From positions 1 to 15,366 of the forward strand of contig NZ_JHVC01000039.1 in NCBI RefSeq assembly GCF_000619945.1: 15,366 nucleotides of DNA, read 5' to 3'. The position numbers and the translations under genes were made by a program. Positions 7,494-14,418 of the stretch are shown here, piece after piece; the stretch's first letter is position 1; each line of letters starts with the position of its first letter. The stretch is from Clostridium lundense DSM 17049. Lineage in GTDB: Bacteria > Bacillota > Clostridia > Clostridiales > Clostridiaceae. The notes beneath the pieces were generated by a model, which was not told the DNA's origin, ran no database searches, and saw nothing but the letters and a program-made list of their open reading frames with translations.

Positions 7494-10400
7494 TTAGTGT
7501 TCATCATTGAAATCATCAAGTTCAAGCTCACTTTGGAACTCATCTAATGGTAAATCATCATAATCTAACTCTTCATCATTTAATTCATTTTTTTCTTCAT
7601 CTTCAACATAATCATCAGATGGAGTAGGTGGAACATATTCTTCTGTTCCCTCAATATTTACATCTAATTCTTCTAATTCATCTTCTACAGATTCTTTAAG
7701 TTTTATTTCCTGTTTATCATCATTTAATACTTTTACATCAAGACAAAGTGCTTGTAATTCCTTAATTAATACCTTAAAGGATTCTGGAACTCCTGGTTCT
7801 GGTATGTTTTCTCCTTTAACGATAGCTTCATAAGTCTTAACTCTACCAACCACATCGTCTGACTTAACTGTAAGTATTTCCTGTAAAGTATGTGCTGCTC
7901 CATAAGCTTCTAGAGCCCAAACTTCCATTTCTCCAAATCTCTGACCACCAAACTGTGCCTTACCACCTAGTGGCTGTTGAGTAACTAATGAGTATGGTCC
8001 TGTAGATCTTGCGTGAATCTTATCATCAACTAAGTGAGCAAGCTTCAATATATACATATATCCTACAGTTACTCTGTTATCAAAAGGCTCTCCTGTTCTT
8101 CCATCATATAGTACAGTCTTTCCATCATTATCATATCCTGCTTCTTTTAAGCATTCAACTATTTCTGGTTCAGTAGCACCATCAAATACTGGAGTAGCAA
8201 TATGCCATCCTAATTTAGAAGATGCTAAACCTAAATGTACTTCAAGAACCTGACCTATATTCATACGAGATGGAACTCCTAGAGGATTTAAGCATATTTG
8301 AAGAGGTCTTCCATCTGGTAAGAACGGCATATCTTCTTCTGGTAATACTCTTGAAATAACACCCTTATTACCATGTCTTCCTGCCATCTTATCTCCAACG
8401 GATATCTTTCTCTTTTGAGCTATATAACATCTTACTAACTTATTAACCCCTGGTGGTAATTCATCACCATTTTCTCTTGTGAATATTTTAACGTCTACTA
8501 TTATTCCTGCTTCACCATGAGGAACTCTAAGAGATGTATCTCTAACTTCTCTTGCTTTTTCACCAAAGATAGCTCTTAATAATCTCTCTTCAGCAGTAAG
8601 TTCAGTTTCCCCCTTTGGAGTAACTTTTCCAACTAGTATATCGCCTGACCTTACCTCTGCTCCAATTCGAATAATTCCTCTTTCATCTATATCTTTTAAA
8701 GCATCTTCTCCTACATTTGGAATATCCCTTGTTATTTCTTCTGGTCCTAACTTAGTATCCCTTGCTTCTGCTTCATATTCTTCTATATGGATAGATGTAA
8801 ATACATCTTCTCTAACAAGTTCTTCAGATATAAGCATAGCATCCTCGTAGTTATATCCTTCCCAAGTTATAAAACCAATTCTTATATTCTTACCTAATGC
8901 TATTTCTCCTAAGTCTGTTGAAGGACCATCTGATAATACTGTTCCTTTTTCAACTCTTTCACCCTTAGAAACAATAGGTCTTTGATTAATACATGTACCT
9001 TGGTTTGATCTCTTAAATTTAAGAAGTCTATAAGTATCTATACCACCATCTGAATCTCTCTTAACTCTAACCTCATTAGCACTAACATATGCAACTGTTC
9101 CTGCGTTCTTTGCTTTAGGAAGAACTCCTGAATCAACTGCTGCTTTATACTCTATACCAGTACCTACAATTGGTGCCTGAGGTTTTAGAAGAGGTACTGC
9201 TTGACGTTGCATGTTTGATCCCATAAGAGCACGGCTGGCGTCGTCATTTTCAAGGAATGGTATCATAGCTGTTGCAACAGAAACTATCTGTCTTGGTGAT
9301 ACGTCCATGAAATCAACTTCATCCTTTGGTACTACAAGAACATCTTCCTTATCTCTTACGGTAATTTTTTCATCTACAAAGCAACCCTCTTCATTAAGAG
9401 GTTCATTAGCCTGTGCAATTAAATATTGATCCTCTTCATCAGCAGTCATATAAACAATCTCTTTTGTTACTCTGCCTTCTTTTTTATCAACTTTTCTGTA
9501 TGGTGCCTCTATAAATCCATACTCATTAACTCTTGCATAAGTTGCAAGTGAGTTAATAAGACCTATGTTTGGTCCTTCTGGCGTTTCTATTGGGCACATT
9601 CTTCCATAATGAGAATGATGAACGTCTCTTACTTCGAAACCAGCTCTTTCTCTTGAAAGTCCACCTGGTCCTAAAGCTGACAATCTTCTCTTATGGGTTA
9701 ACTCAGATAATGGATTAGTCTGATCCATGAACTGAGAAAGCTGAGAACTACCAAAGAACTCTTTAATAGAAGCTGCTACAGGTCTTATATTTATTAAAGC
9801 CTGCGGAGTTATTGAATCTTGATCCTGGATAGTCATTCTTTCTTTTACTACTCTTTCCATTCTAGAAAGACCTATTCTAAACTGATTTTGTAATAACTCT
9901 CCTACTGATCTTAGTCTTCTATTACCTAAGTGATCAATATCATCTGTATATCCTATATCATAAGGTAATCCTAATTCATAGCTTATAGTCGCATACATAT
10001 CGTCTCTTATTATATGTTTTGGTATTAATTCATGAATGTTTTTCTTAATTTGTTCTTTAATACTTGACTCATCACTATAATTGTCAAGTATTGCCTTTAG
10101 TGTAGGATAATGAACTAGTTCCTTTATATTTAAATCATCTATATTAAACTCAATAAATTTATGTATATCAACAAAATTATTTCCGATAACTCTAACTATT
10201 TTATCATCTACTTGAATGTCAACTACATTTACTCCACTATTTTGTATTTCTATAGCTTTATCTCTGTCGATTTTTTCGCCTTTTTGAACCAATATTTCTC
10301 CAGTCTGTGGATTTACTATATCTTCAGCCGCTATTTGATTAGCTATTCTTAAATGTAAAGCTAACTTCTTATTAAACTTATATCTTCCAACTCTTGATAA

Positions 10401-11198
10401 ATCATATCTTTTAGCATCGAAAAATAAAGATTCAATAAGAGCAATAGCACTATCCACAGTAGGTGGTTCACCTGGTCTTAATCTCTTATATATTTCAAGT
10501 AAAGCTTCTTCCTTTGTTTTTGTATTATCTTTTTCTATTGTGGCTTTTAATCTTTCATCTTCTCCAAAAACATCTATAACTTCTGCATCTGTTCCATATC
10601 CTAATGCTCTTATAAGAATAGAAATTGGAAGTTTTCTTGTTTTATCTATTCTTACATAAATAACATCATTAGAATCTGTTTCATATTCAAGCCAAGCTCC
10701 TCTATTAGGTATAACAGTAGAAGAAAATAGAGGTTTTCCTGTTTTATCAAGAGCCACATCATAATAAACTCCTGGTGATCTAACAAGCTGACTTACAATT
10801 ACTCTTTCTGCACCATTAATAATGAAAGTTCCCTGTTCTGTCATAAGAGGGAAATCTCCCATGAACACTTCCTGTTCTTTTACTTCTCCTGTTTCCTTAT
10901 TAATAAGTCTAACACTTACTTTTAAAGGCGCTGCATAAGTAGCATCTCTTTCTTTGCATTCTTCTACAGAGTATTTGATATTATCCATATCAAGTTTATA
11001 ACCTACAAATTCTAAATTAAGGTTCCCTGTATAATCTTGTATAGGATTAATATCATCGAAGACTTCTTGCAGACCTTCTTTTAAGAACCATTGATAGGAA
11101 TCCAACTGAACTTCAATTAAGTTAGGCATATCACCAACTTCTTTAAGCTTAGAAAAGCTCATTCTAGTTCTTTTACCAACCTGGACAGGATGTACCAT
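7494..11198 (-). CDS. rpoB: DNA-directed RNA polymerase subunit beta
   Basis: RpoB is the other large catalytic subunit of RNA polymerase. The protein has 1234 residues. The rifampicin pocket starts at Phe481 (FFGSSQLSQFMDQ); Gln489, Asp492, His502 and Ser507 match E. coli Q513, D516, H526 and S531 and are wild type. GPGGLSRERAGFEVRDVH and the active-site segment KMAGRHGNKGVISR are intact. The last 67 residues (1168-1234) form a low-complexity acidic tail with 31 Asp/Glu and 2 Lys. The ATG at 11198 follows AAGGGGTG. It has its own promoter about 180 bp upstream, and a terminator-like hairpin lies just before its SD. rpoC follows after 20 bp. Confidence 0.98.
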   Translation of the reverse strand: MVHPVQVGKRTRMSFSKLKEVGDMPNLIEVQLDSYQWFLKEGLQEVFDDINPIQDYTGNLNLEFVGYKLDMDNIKYSVEECKERDATYAAPLKVSVRLINKETGEVKEQEVFMGDFPLMTEQGTFIINGAERVIVSQLVRSPGVYYDVALDKTGKPLFSSTVIPNRGAWLEYETDSNDVIYVRIDKTRKLPISILIRALGYGTDAEVIDVFGEDERLKATIEKDNTKTKEEALLEIYKRLRPGEPPTVDSAIALIESLFFDAKRYDLSRVGRYKFNKKLALHLRIANQIAAEDIVNPQTGEILVQKGEKIDRDKAIEIQNSGVNVVDIQVDDKIVRVIGNNFVDIHKFIEFNIDDLNIKELVHYPTLKAILDNYSDESSIKEQIKKNIHELIPKHIIRDDMYATISYELGLPYDIGYTDDIDHLGNRRLRSVGELLQNQFRIGLSRMERVVKERMTIQDQDSITPQALINIRPVAASIKEFFGSSQLSQFMDQTNPLSELTHKRRLSALGPGGLSRERAGFEVRDVHHSHYGRMCPIETPEGPNIGLINSLATYARVNEYGFIEAPYRKVDKKEGRVTKEIVYMTADEEDQYLIAQANEPLNEEGCFVDEKITVRDKEDVLVVPKDEVDFMDVSPRQIVSVATAMIPFLENDDASRALMGSNMQRQAVPLLKPQAPIVGTGIEYKAAVDSGVLPKAKNAGTVAYVSANEVRVKRDSDGGIDTYRLLKFKRSNQGTCINQRPIVSKGERVEKGTVLSDGPSTDLGEIALGKNIRIGFITWEGYNYEDAMLISEELVREDVFTSIHIEEYEAEARDTKLGPEEITRDIPNVGEDALKDIDERGIIRIGAEVRSGDILVGKVTPKGETELTAEERLLRAIFGEKAREVRDTSLRVPHGEAGIIVDVKIFTRENGDELPPGVNKLVRCYIAQKRKISVGDKMAGRHGNKGVISRVLPEEDMPFLPDGRPLQICLNPLGVPSRMNIGQVLEVHLGLASSKLGWHIATPVFDGATEPEIVECLKEAGYDNDGKTVLYDGRTGEPFDNRVTVGYMYILKLAHLVDDKIHARSTGPYSLVTQQPLGGKAQFGGQRFGEMEVWALEAYGAAHTLQEILTVKSDDVVGRVKTYEAIVKGENIPEPGVPESFKVLIKELQALCLDVKVLNDDKQEIKLKESVEDELEELDVNIEGTEEYVPPTPSDDYVEDEEKNELNDEELDYDDLPLDEFQSELELDDFNDEH

Positions 11199-11220
11199 TA
11201 ACTTTCACCCCTTGCATAAA

Positions 11221-11258
11221 CTAAAAATAACCACAAACACCTTTTTTGGTGTTTCTGG
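11221..11258 (-). terminator. Terminator-like hairpin (possible attenuator) just before rpoB
   Basis: In the transcript CCAGAAACACC (11248-11258) pairs with GGUGUUUGUGG (11231-11241) around an A6 loop: ten pairs with one G-G mismatch. UUAUUUUUAG follows. It lies 22 nt before the rpoB ATG and downstream of the rpoB promoter, so it is in the leader and not at the end of rplL. This layout suggests partial attenuation of rpoBC. No clear competing antiterminator was found by eye. Confidence 0.6.
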
Positions 11259-11321
11259 ATTAAATACCTAAATTAAATACATTGTATCATAATAGTATAA
11301 CCGATTTTATGTAATAAATTC

Positions 11322-11340
11322 ATTCTATACAAAATAGAAT
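11322..11340. repeat. Inverted repeat in the rpoB leader
   Basis: ATTCTAT and ATAGAAT form perfect 7-bp arms around a 5-nt centre. It lies about 35 bp downstream of the predicted rpoB transcription start, so it could be an RNA hairpin or a DNA site. The surrounding DNA is very AT-rich, so chance is a real possibility. A direct repeat of GTATTTAAT (11272-11280 and 11259-11267, minus strand) lies between it and the attenuator-like hairpin. Confidence 0.4.
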
Positions 11341-11381
11341 TTTATTATTATGTGATTTTTATATAATCAATGCAATTTACT

Positions 11382-11410
11382 ATATTATCATAATATGATT
11401 GTATTGTCAA
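11382..11410 (-). promoter_or_regulatory. Promoter of rpoB-rpoC
   Basis: TTGACA (11405-11410), a 17-bp spacer and TAATAT (11382-11387) preceded by TGA form a strong sigma-A type promoter. The start would fall near 11375, giving a leader of about 177 nt. It lies about 30 bp beyond the rplL terminator. The rest of the gap 11199-11490 holds only the rplL terminator, an inverted repeat and the attenuator-like hairpin. Confidence 0.88.
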
Positions 11411-11438
11411 TAACTAATAATTTAAAATATACTTATTT

Positions 11439-11472
11439 AAAAAAGAGGCACTTATCAAAAGTACCTCTTTTT
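11439..11472 (-). terminator. Terminator of the rplJ-rplL unit
   Basis: AAAGAGGUACUU pairs with AAGUGCCUCUUU around a UUGAU loop, 12 bp with one U-G pair, followed by a U-run. It lies about 20 nt after the rplL stop codon. The A-run on the 5' side gives a U-run on the plus strand too, so it may be bidirectional. Confidence 0.9.
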
Positions 11473-11490
11473 ATGTCATTTGTATTTAAA

Positions 11491-11859
11491 CTATTTTAAT
11501 TCTACAGTTGCTCCAACTTCAGCTAATTTAGCTTTCATAGCTTCAGCTTCTTCTTTAGCTACGCCTTCTTTTAATGTCTTAGGAGCTCCATCAACTATTT
11601 CTTTAGCTTCCTTTAATCCTAAACCAGTTATCTCTCTAACTGCTTTTATAACTTTGATTTTTTCTGAACCAGCGTTAGCTAATACAACGTCAAATTCAGT
11701 TTTTTCTTCAGCAGCTCCTGCTCCTGCTACTGCTCCTCCTGCTACTGCTACTGGTGCAGCTGCGCTTACTCCAAATTCTTCTTCACATGCTTTTACTAAT
11801 TCGTTTAAGTCTAAAACGCTCATTTCTTTTATAGCCTGAATGATTTCTTCTCTAGTCAT
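11491..11859 (-). CDS. rplL: 50S ribosomal protein L7/L12
   Basis: L7/L12 is the multicopy stalk protein that recruits and stimulates EF-Tu, EF-G and other translational GTPases. The protein has 122 residues. An N-terminal dimerisation domain (about 1-32) is followed by an Ala/Gly-rich hinge (SAAAPVAVAGGAVAGAGAAE, about 33-52) and the globular C-terminal domain with KIKVIKAVREITGLGLKEAK and VDGAPKTLKEGV. The ATG at 11859 follows TTTGGAGGTG. It lies 30 bp after rplJ and before a strong terminator. L10 carries several L12 copies, so L12 is needed in excess over L10. Confidence 0.98.
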   Translation of the reverse strand: MTREEIIQAIKEMSVLDLNELVKACEEEFGVSAAAPVAVAGGAVAGAGAAEEKTEFDVVLANAGSEKIKVIKAVREITGLGLKEAKEIVDGAPKTLKEGVAKEEAEAMKAKLAEVGATVELK

Positions 11860-11889
11860 TATTAAGCACCTCCAAATTTTCCTATTAAA

Positions 11890-12390
11890 TTAAACTTCTT
11901 CAGATTCTTTTTTTTCTTTAATTGCATTCAATAAGTATGCAAGATTTGATAATGGAGCCTTGAAGCTTCCAAGTAATTTTGCAATAAGTACGTCTTTTGG
12001 TGGTATTGATGCAAGCTCTTTTGTTTTTGCAGCATCAAAAATTTCACCTTGAACTACCGCACCTACTAATTCAAGTTTCTTATGATTTTTTGCGAAATCA
12101 TTAAGAACTCTTGCTGGAGCAGTTGGATCTTCATATCCAAATGCTATTGAAACAGGTCCTTCTAATAAGTTTGTTATACCTTCATATCCTAACTCTTTAG
12201 CAGCTAAAATACTTAAAGTATTTTTGTATACTTTATATTCCACACCTGCTTCTCTTAAATTCTTTCTTAATTCAGTATCTTCTTCTACTGTTAAGCCTTG
12301 ATAATGTGATAATACGATACCTTCGGCTTTCTGCATTTTTTCCTTAATTTCAGCTACTTTAGCTTCTTTTATCTGTCTATTCTTATTCAC
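11890..12390 (-). CDS. rplJ: 50S ribosomal protein L10
   Basis: L10 anchors the L12 dimers to 23S rRNA at the stalk base. The protein has 166 residues. The N-terminal RNA-binding domain includes GIVLSHYQGLTVEEDTELRKNLREAGVEYKVYKNTL, and the C-terminal helix that binds L12 follows LAYLLNAIKEKKE. The start is GTG at 12390-12388, 7 to 8 nt after GAGGAGGTGG. Its leader holds an L10-type attenuator, so the L10-L12 complex is expected to repress its own unit. Confidence 0.97.
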   Translation of the reverse strand: MNKNRQIKEAKVAEIKEKMQKAEGIVLSHYQGLTVEEDTELRKNLREAGVEYKVYKNTLSILAAKELGYEGITNLLEGPVSIAFGYEDPTAPARVLNDFAKNHKKLELVGAVVQGEIFDAAKTKELASIPPKDVLIAKLLGSFKAPLSNLAYLLNAIKEKKESEEV

Positions 12391-12431
12391 TGTGTGTCCA
12401 CCTCCTCACAGTTTAAACTGCATATAACTTA

Positions 12432-12470
12432 TATAAAAATTAAAGGTTTCTCCGTAGACATGGAGAAACC
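12432..12470 (-). terminator. L10-leader regulatory terminator
   Basis: GGUUUCUCC and GGAGAAACC form a perfect 9-bp stem around an 8-nt loop (12454-12461), followed by UUUAAUUUUU. The loop and stem base contain UGUCUACGG (12452-12460), which is perfectly complementary to the upstream CCGUAGACA at 12536-12544. That pairing would block this terminator. Confidence 0.92.
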
Positions 12471-12563
12471 AATTATATCTCATTATATATTGGAACCCTC
12501 GGTAGGTTGGTTGCCCTTTATGCTTTCGCACCTACTGTCTACGGTATATTTACTTTTTCAACC
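12432..12563 (-). promoter_or_regulatory. Ribosomal protein L10 leader (attenuator)
   Basis: The leader shows all parts expected of an L10 leader. GUAGGU (12530-12535) pairs with ACCUAC (12502-12507), enclosing a UGC-GAAA-GCA hairpin (12521-12530) and an asymmetric purine-rich side, which is the likely L10-L12 binding domain. CCGUAGACA just before it is the antiterminator strand. A further hairpin CCAAUAUAU/AUAUAAUUGG (12469-12493) overlaps the terminator base. The family and its termination mechanism are known from Bacillus subtilis. The inferred logic is that free L10-L12 stabilises the binding domain, the antiterminator is lost and transcription stops. Confidence 0.88.
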
Positions 12564-12569
12564 CTTAAA

Positions 12570-12598
12570 ATAATATCAAAGTTTTAAACTTATGTCAA
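12570..12598 (-). promoter_or_regulatory. Promoter of rplJ-rplL
   Basis: TTGACA (12593-12598), a 17-bp spacer and TATTAT (12570-12575) preceded by TGA. The -35 starts 2 nt beyond the rplA stop codon. The spacer holds a 6-1-6 inverted repeat AAGTTT/AAACTT (12579-12591). No terminator lies between rplA and this promoter, so upstream readthrough can also enter the leader. Confidence 0.92.
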
Positions 12599-12600
12599 TA

Positions 12601-13290
12601 CTATTCTAATACTTTTGTTGGATTTATTTTTATTCCAGGTCCCATTGTGCTTGAAACAGCTACTGATTTAATATATTGTCCTTTAGCAGCTGCTGGTTTA
12701 GCTTTTACTACAGCTTCCATTAATGCATGGAAGTTGTCAGCTAATTTTTCAGCACCAAATGATCCTTTTCCAATTGGAACGTGAACTATAGCAGTTTTAT
12801 CTACTCTGTACTCAACTTTACCAGCTTTGATATCTGCTAAAGCTTTAGCTACATCAAATGTAACTGTACCTGATTTTGGGTTTGGCATTAATCCCTTAGG
12901 TCCTAATACTCTACCTAATCTACCAACTACTCCCATCATATCTGGAGTAGCAACAACTATGTCAAATTCAAACCAGTTTTCTTTCTGGATTTTTTCAACA
13001 TATTCTTCTGCTCCAACATAATCTGCTCCAGCTGCTTCAGCTTCTTTAGCCTTTTCACCCTTTGCGAATACTAATACTCTAACTGTCTTACCAGTTCCAT
13101 GAGGAAGTATTACTGCTCCTCTTACTTGCTGGTCTGCATGTCTTGGATCAACTCCAAGTCTTACAGCTAGTTCTATTGTTTCATCAAATTTAGCTTTTGA
13201 AGTTTTAACAACTAAATCCATTGCTTCTGCTGGAGTATATAAAGCGTTTTTATCAACTAATTTAGCGCTCTCAATATAATTCTTTCCCAT
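12601..13290 (-). CDS. rplA: 50S ribosomal protein L1
   Basis: L1 forms the mobile L1 stalk at the ribosomal E site and is a known translational repressor of its own operon. The protein has 229 residues. Domain I is formed by both ends (about 1-67 and 160-229). Domain II in the middle holds VLGPKGLMPNPKSGTVT (about 128-144). The ATG at 13290 follows AAAGGAGG. It lies 58 bp after rplK. An L1-site mimic directly abuts the SD, so L1 could repress its own translation independently of rplK. Confidence 0.98.
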   Translation of the reverse strand: MGKNYIESAKLVDKNALYTPAEAMDLVVKTSKAKFDETIELAVRLGVDPRHADQQVRGAVILPHGTGKTVRVLVFAKGEKAKEAEAAGADYVGAEEYVEKIQKENWFEFDIVVATPDMMGVVGRLGRVLGPKGLMPNPKSGTVTFDVAKALADIKAGKVEYRVDKTAIVHVPIGKGSFGAEKLADNFHALMEAVVKAKPAAAKGQYIKSVAVSSTMGPGIKINPTKVLE

Positions 13291-13304
13291 ACTAATCCTC
13301 CTTT

Positions 13305-13331
13305 GTGGTTTTAGCGGTTTGTACCTCCCAC
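13305..13331 (-). promoter_or_regulatory. Candidate L1-binding site before rplA
   Basis: The transcript reads GUGG-GA-GGU-ACAA-ACC-GCUAAAA-CCAC. An outer stem GUGG/CCAC and an inner stem GGU/ACC enclose an asymmetric internal loop with GA on one side. This is the architecture of the L1 site at the base of the 23S rRNA L1 stalk, whose 5' strand as I recall it in E. coli also reads AUAGGUGGGAGG. The site ends where the rplA SD (13297-13304) begins. Confidence 0.75.
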
Positions 13332-13348
13332 CTATTTAATGGTAATAA

Positions 13349-13774
13349 CTATTCTTCTACAGTTACACCCATGCTTCTTGCTGTACCAGCTACCATACTC
13401 ATAGCAGCTTCTACTGATGCAGCGTTTAAGTCTGGCATTTTAGTTTCGGCGATTTGCTTCAACTGTTCTTTAGTTATTTTAGCAACTTTAGTTTTGTTTG
13501 GAACACCAGAACCGCTTTCAATTCCAGCTGCTTTCTTTATAAGAACTGCTGCTGGTGGAGTCTTTAGTATAAAACTAAAGGATCTGTCCTGATATACTGT
13601 AATTACAACTGGAATTATCAATCCAGCTTGATTAGCTGTCTTAGCATTAAATTCCTTAGTAAATGCCATAATATTTACACCATGTTGACCTAATGCAGGT
13701 CCTACTGGTGGTGCTGGAGTTGCTTTTCCTGCAGGAAGTTGAAGTTTGATCATTCCTGTAACTTTTTTAGCCAT
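13349..13774 (-). CDS. rplK: 50S ribosomal protein L11
   Basis: L11 binds the GTPase-associated centre of 23S rRNA and is needed for stringent activation of RelA-type enzymes. The protein has 141 residues. The N-terminal domain contains the proline-rich thiostrepton contact region (KATPAPPVGPALGQHGVNIM). The C-terminal rRNA-binding domain contains SGSGVPNKTKVAKITKEQL and ends SMGVTVEE. The ATG at 13774 follows AGGAGGTGTAAA. It lies 74 bp after nusG, and the gap holds a candidate L1-binding site. Together with rplA it forms the usual L11-L1 pair. Confidence 0.98.
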   Translation of the reverse strand: MAKKVTGMIKLQLPAGKATPAPPVGPALGQHGVNIMAFTKEFNAKTANQAGLIIPVVITVYQDRSFSFILKTPPAAVLIKKAAGIESGSGVPNKTKVAKITKEQLKQIAETKMPDLNAASVEAAMSMVAGTARSMGVTVEE

Positions 13775-13793
13775 AATTTACACCTCCTATAAT

Positions 13794-13822
13794 GTGGTAA
13801 TACGGATAAAAAATCCTCCCAC
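13794..13822 (-). promoter_or_regulatory. Candidate L1-binding site before rplK
   Basis: The transcript reads GUGG-GA-GGAU-UUUUU-AUCC-GUAUUA-CCAC. A 4-bp outer stem and a 4-bp inner stem flank an asymmetric loop, matching the 23S rRNA L1 site (5' strand GUGGGAGG, 3' strand ending UACCAC). It lies 6 nt upstream of the rplK SD. L1 control through an rplK leader site is established in E. coli and other bacteria. Confidence 0.85.
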
Positions 13823-13848
13823 TTAATTAAGGCTTTTCGCCTCTTAAG
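13822..13848 (-). promoter_or_regulatory. Hairpin between nusG stop and L1 site
   Basis: CUUAA-G-AGGC-gaaaa-GCCU-UAA-UUAAG forms a two-part stem that starts right after the nusG stop codon. Its last G is the first base of the L1-site stem, so the two structures abut and may stack. There is no U-run, so termination is unlikely. It could be a processing or stability element. Confidence 0.5.
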
Positions 13849-14370
13849 TTAGTCTAGTTTATCTATCTGATTAAAATCAAGTTCAACAGGAGTTTCCCTG
13901 CCAAACATGTTAACAAGAACTTTTACTTTGTGTTTTTCAATATTGATTTCTTGTATAACTGCTGGGAAATTTTCTAGTGGTCCAGAAACCACTTTCACAC
14001 TTTCTCCAACCTCTATATCTAAATCTACTTTTCCTTCCATAATACCCATAGATGCAACTTCTTCGTCAGTCAATGGAACTGGCTTAGATCCAGGACCAAC
14101 AAATCCAGTAACACCTCTAGTATTTCTAACTACATACCATGAATCATCTGTCATAACCATCTTCACTAATACATAGCCTGGAAATATCTTTTTCAAAGTT
14201 ACTTTCTTTTTTCCATCTTTTATTTCAATTTGTTCCTCCATAGGAACTTGAACATCACATATCCAATCATGAAGATTTCTATTCTCTATAGTCTTTTCAA
14301 GATTTGCCTTAACCTTATTTTCATAACCGGAGTATGTATGAACTACATACCATCTAGCTCTCTCTGCCAT
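13849..14370 (-). CDS. nusG: Transcription antitermination/pausing factor NusG
   Basis: NusG binds the RNA polymerase clamp and modulates pausing, and can link polymerase to the ribosome. The protein has 173 residues. The NGN domain (about 6-105) has WYVVHTYSGYENKVKANLE, FPGYVLVKM and VRNTRGVTGFVG. The KOW domain (about 122-170) has VKVVSGPLENFPAVIQEI and NMFGRETPVELDF. The conserved Gly of the KOW pattern FxGxV is Ala137 here. ATG 14370 matches the family start, and an in-frame stop lies two codons upstream of it. The only good SD (AGGAGG, 14405-14410) is 34 nt away. Confidence 0.97.
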   Translation of the reverse strand: MAERARWYVVHTYSGYENKVKANLEKTIENRNLHDWICDVQVPMEEQIEIKDGKKKVTLKKIFPGYVLVKMVMTDDSWYVVRNTRGVTGFVGPGSKPVPLTDEEVASMGIMEGKVDLDIEVGESVKVVSGPLENFPAVIQEINIEKHKVKVLVNMFGRETPVELDFNQIDKLD

Positions 14371-14376
14371 ATTTCA

Positions 14377-14410
14377 AGGGACGGGAATCTTATCTCGACC
14401 CCTACCTCCT
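14377..14410 (-). promoter_or_regulatory. Distant nusG ribosome-binding site with intervening hairpin
   Basis: AGGAGG at 14405-14410 is followed by AGGGGU (14398-14403), which can pair with GUCCCU (14377-14382): four Watson-Crick pairs and two G-U pairs around a 15-nt loop. Folding would leave one nt before the stem and six after it (7 nt) between SD and ATG, the normal distance. The pairing is read by eye; its stability has not been calculated. Confidence 0.5.
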
Positions 14411-14418
14411 TTAACTAT

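Noticed and set aside
11290..11320. A second rpoB promoter (TATACT or TGATACAAT as -10)
   Set aside because: No acceptable -35 lies 16 to 18 bp upstream of either candidate.
11480..11839. An open frame on the plus strand opposite rplL
   Set aside because: It mirrors the Ala-rich codons of rplL and has no SD or family resemblance; the other plus-strand frames are likewise shadows of the conserved minus-strand genes.
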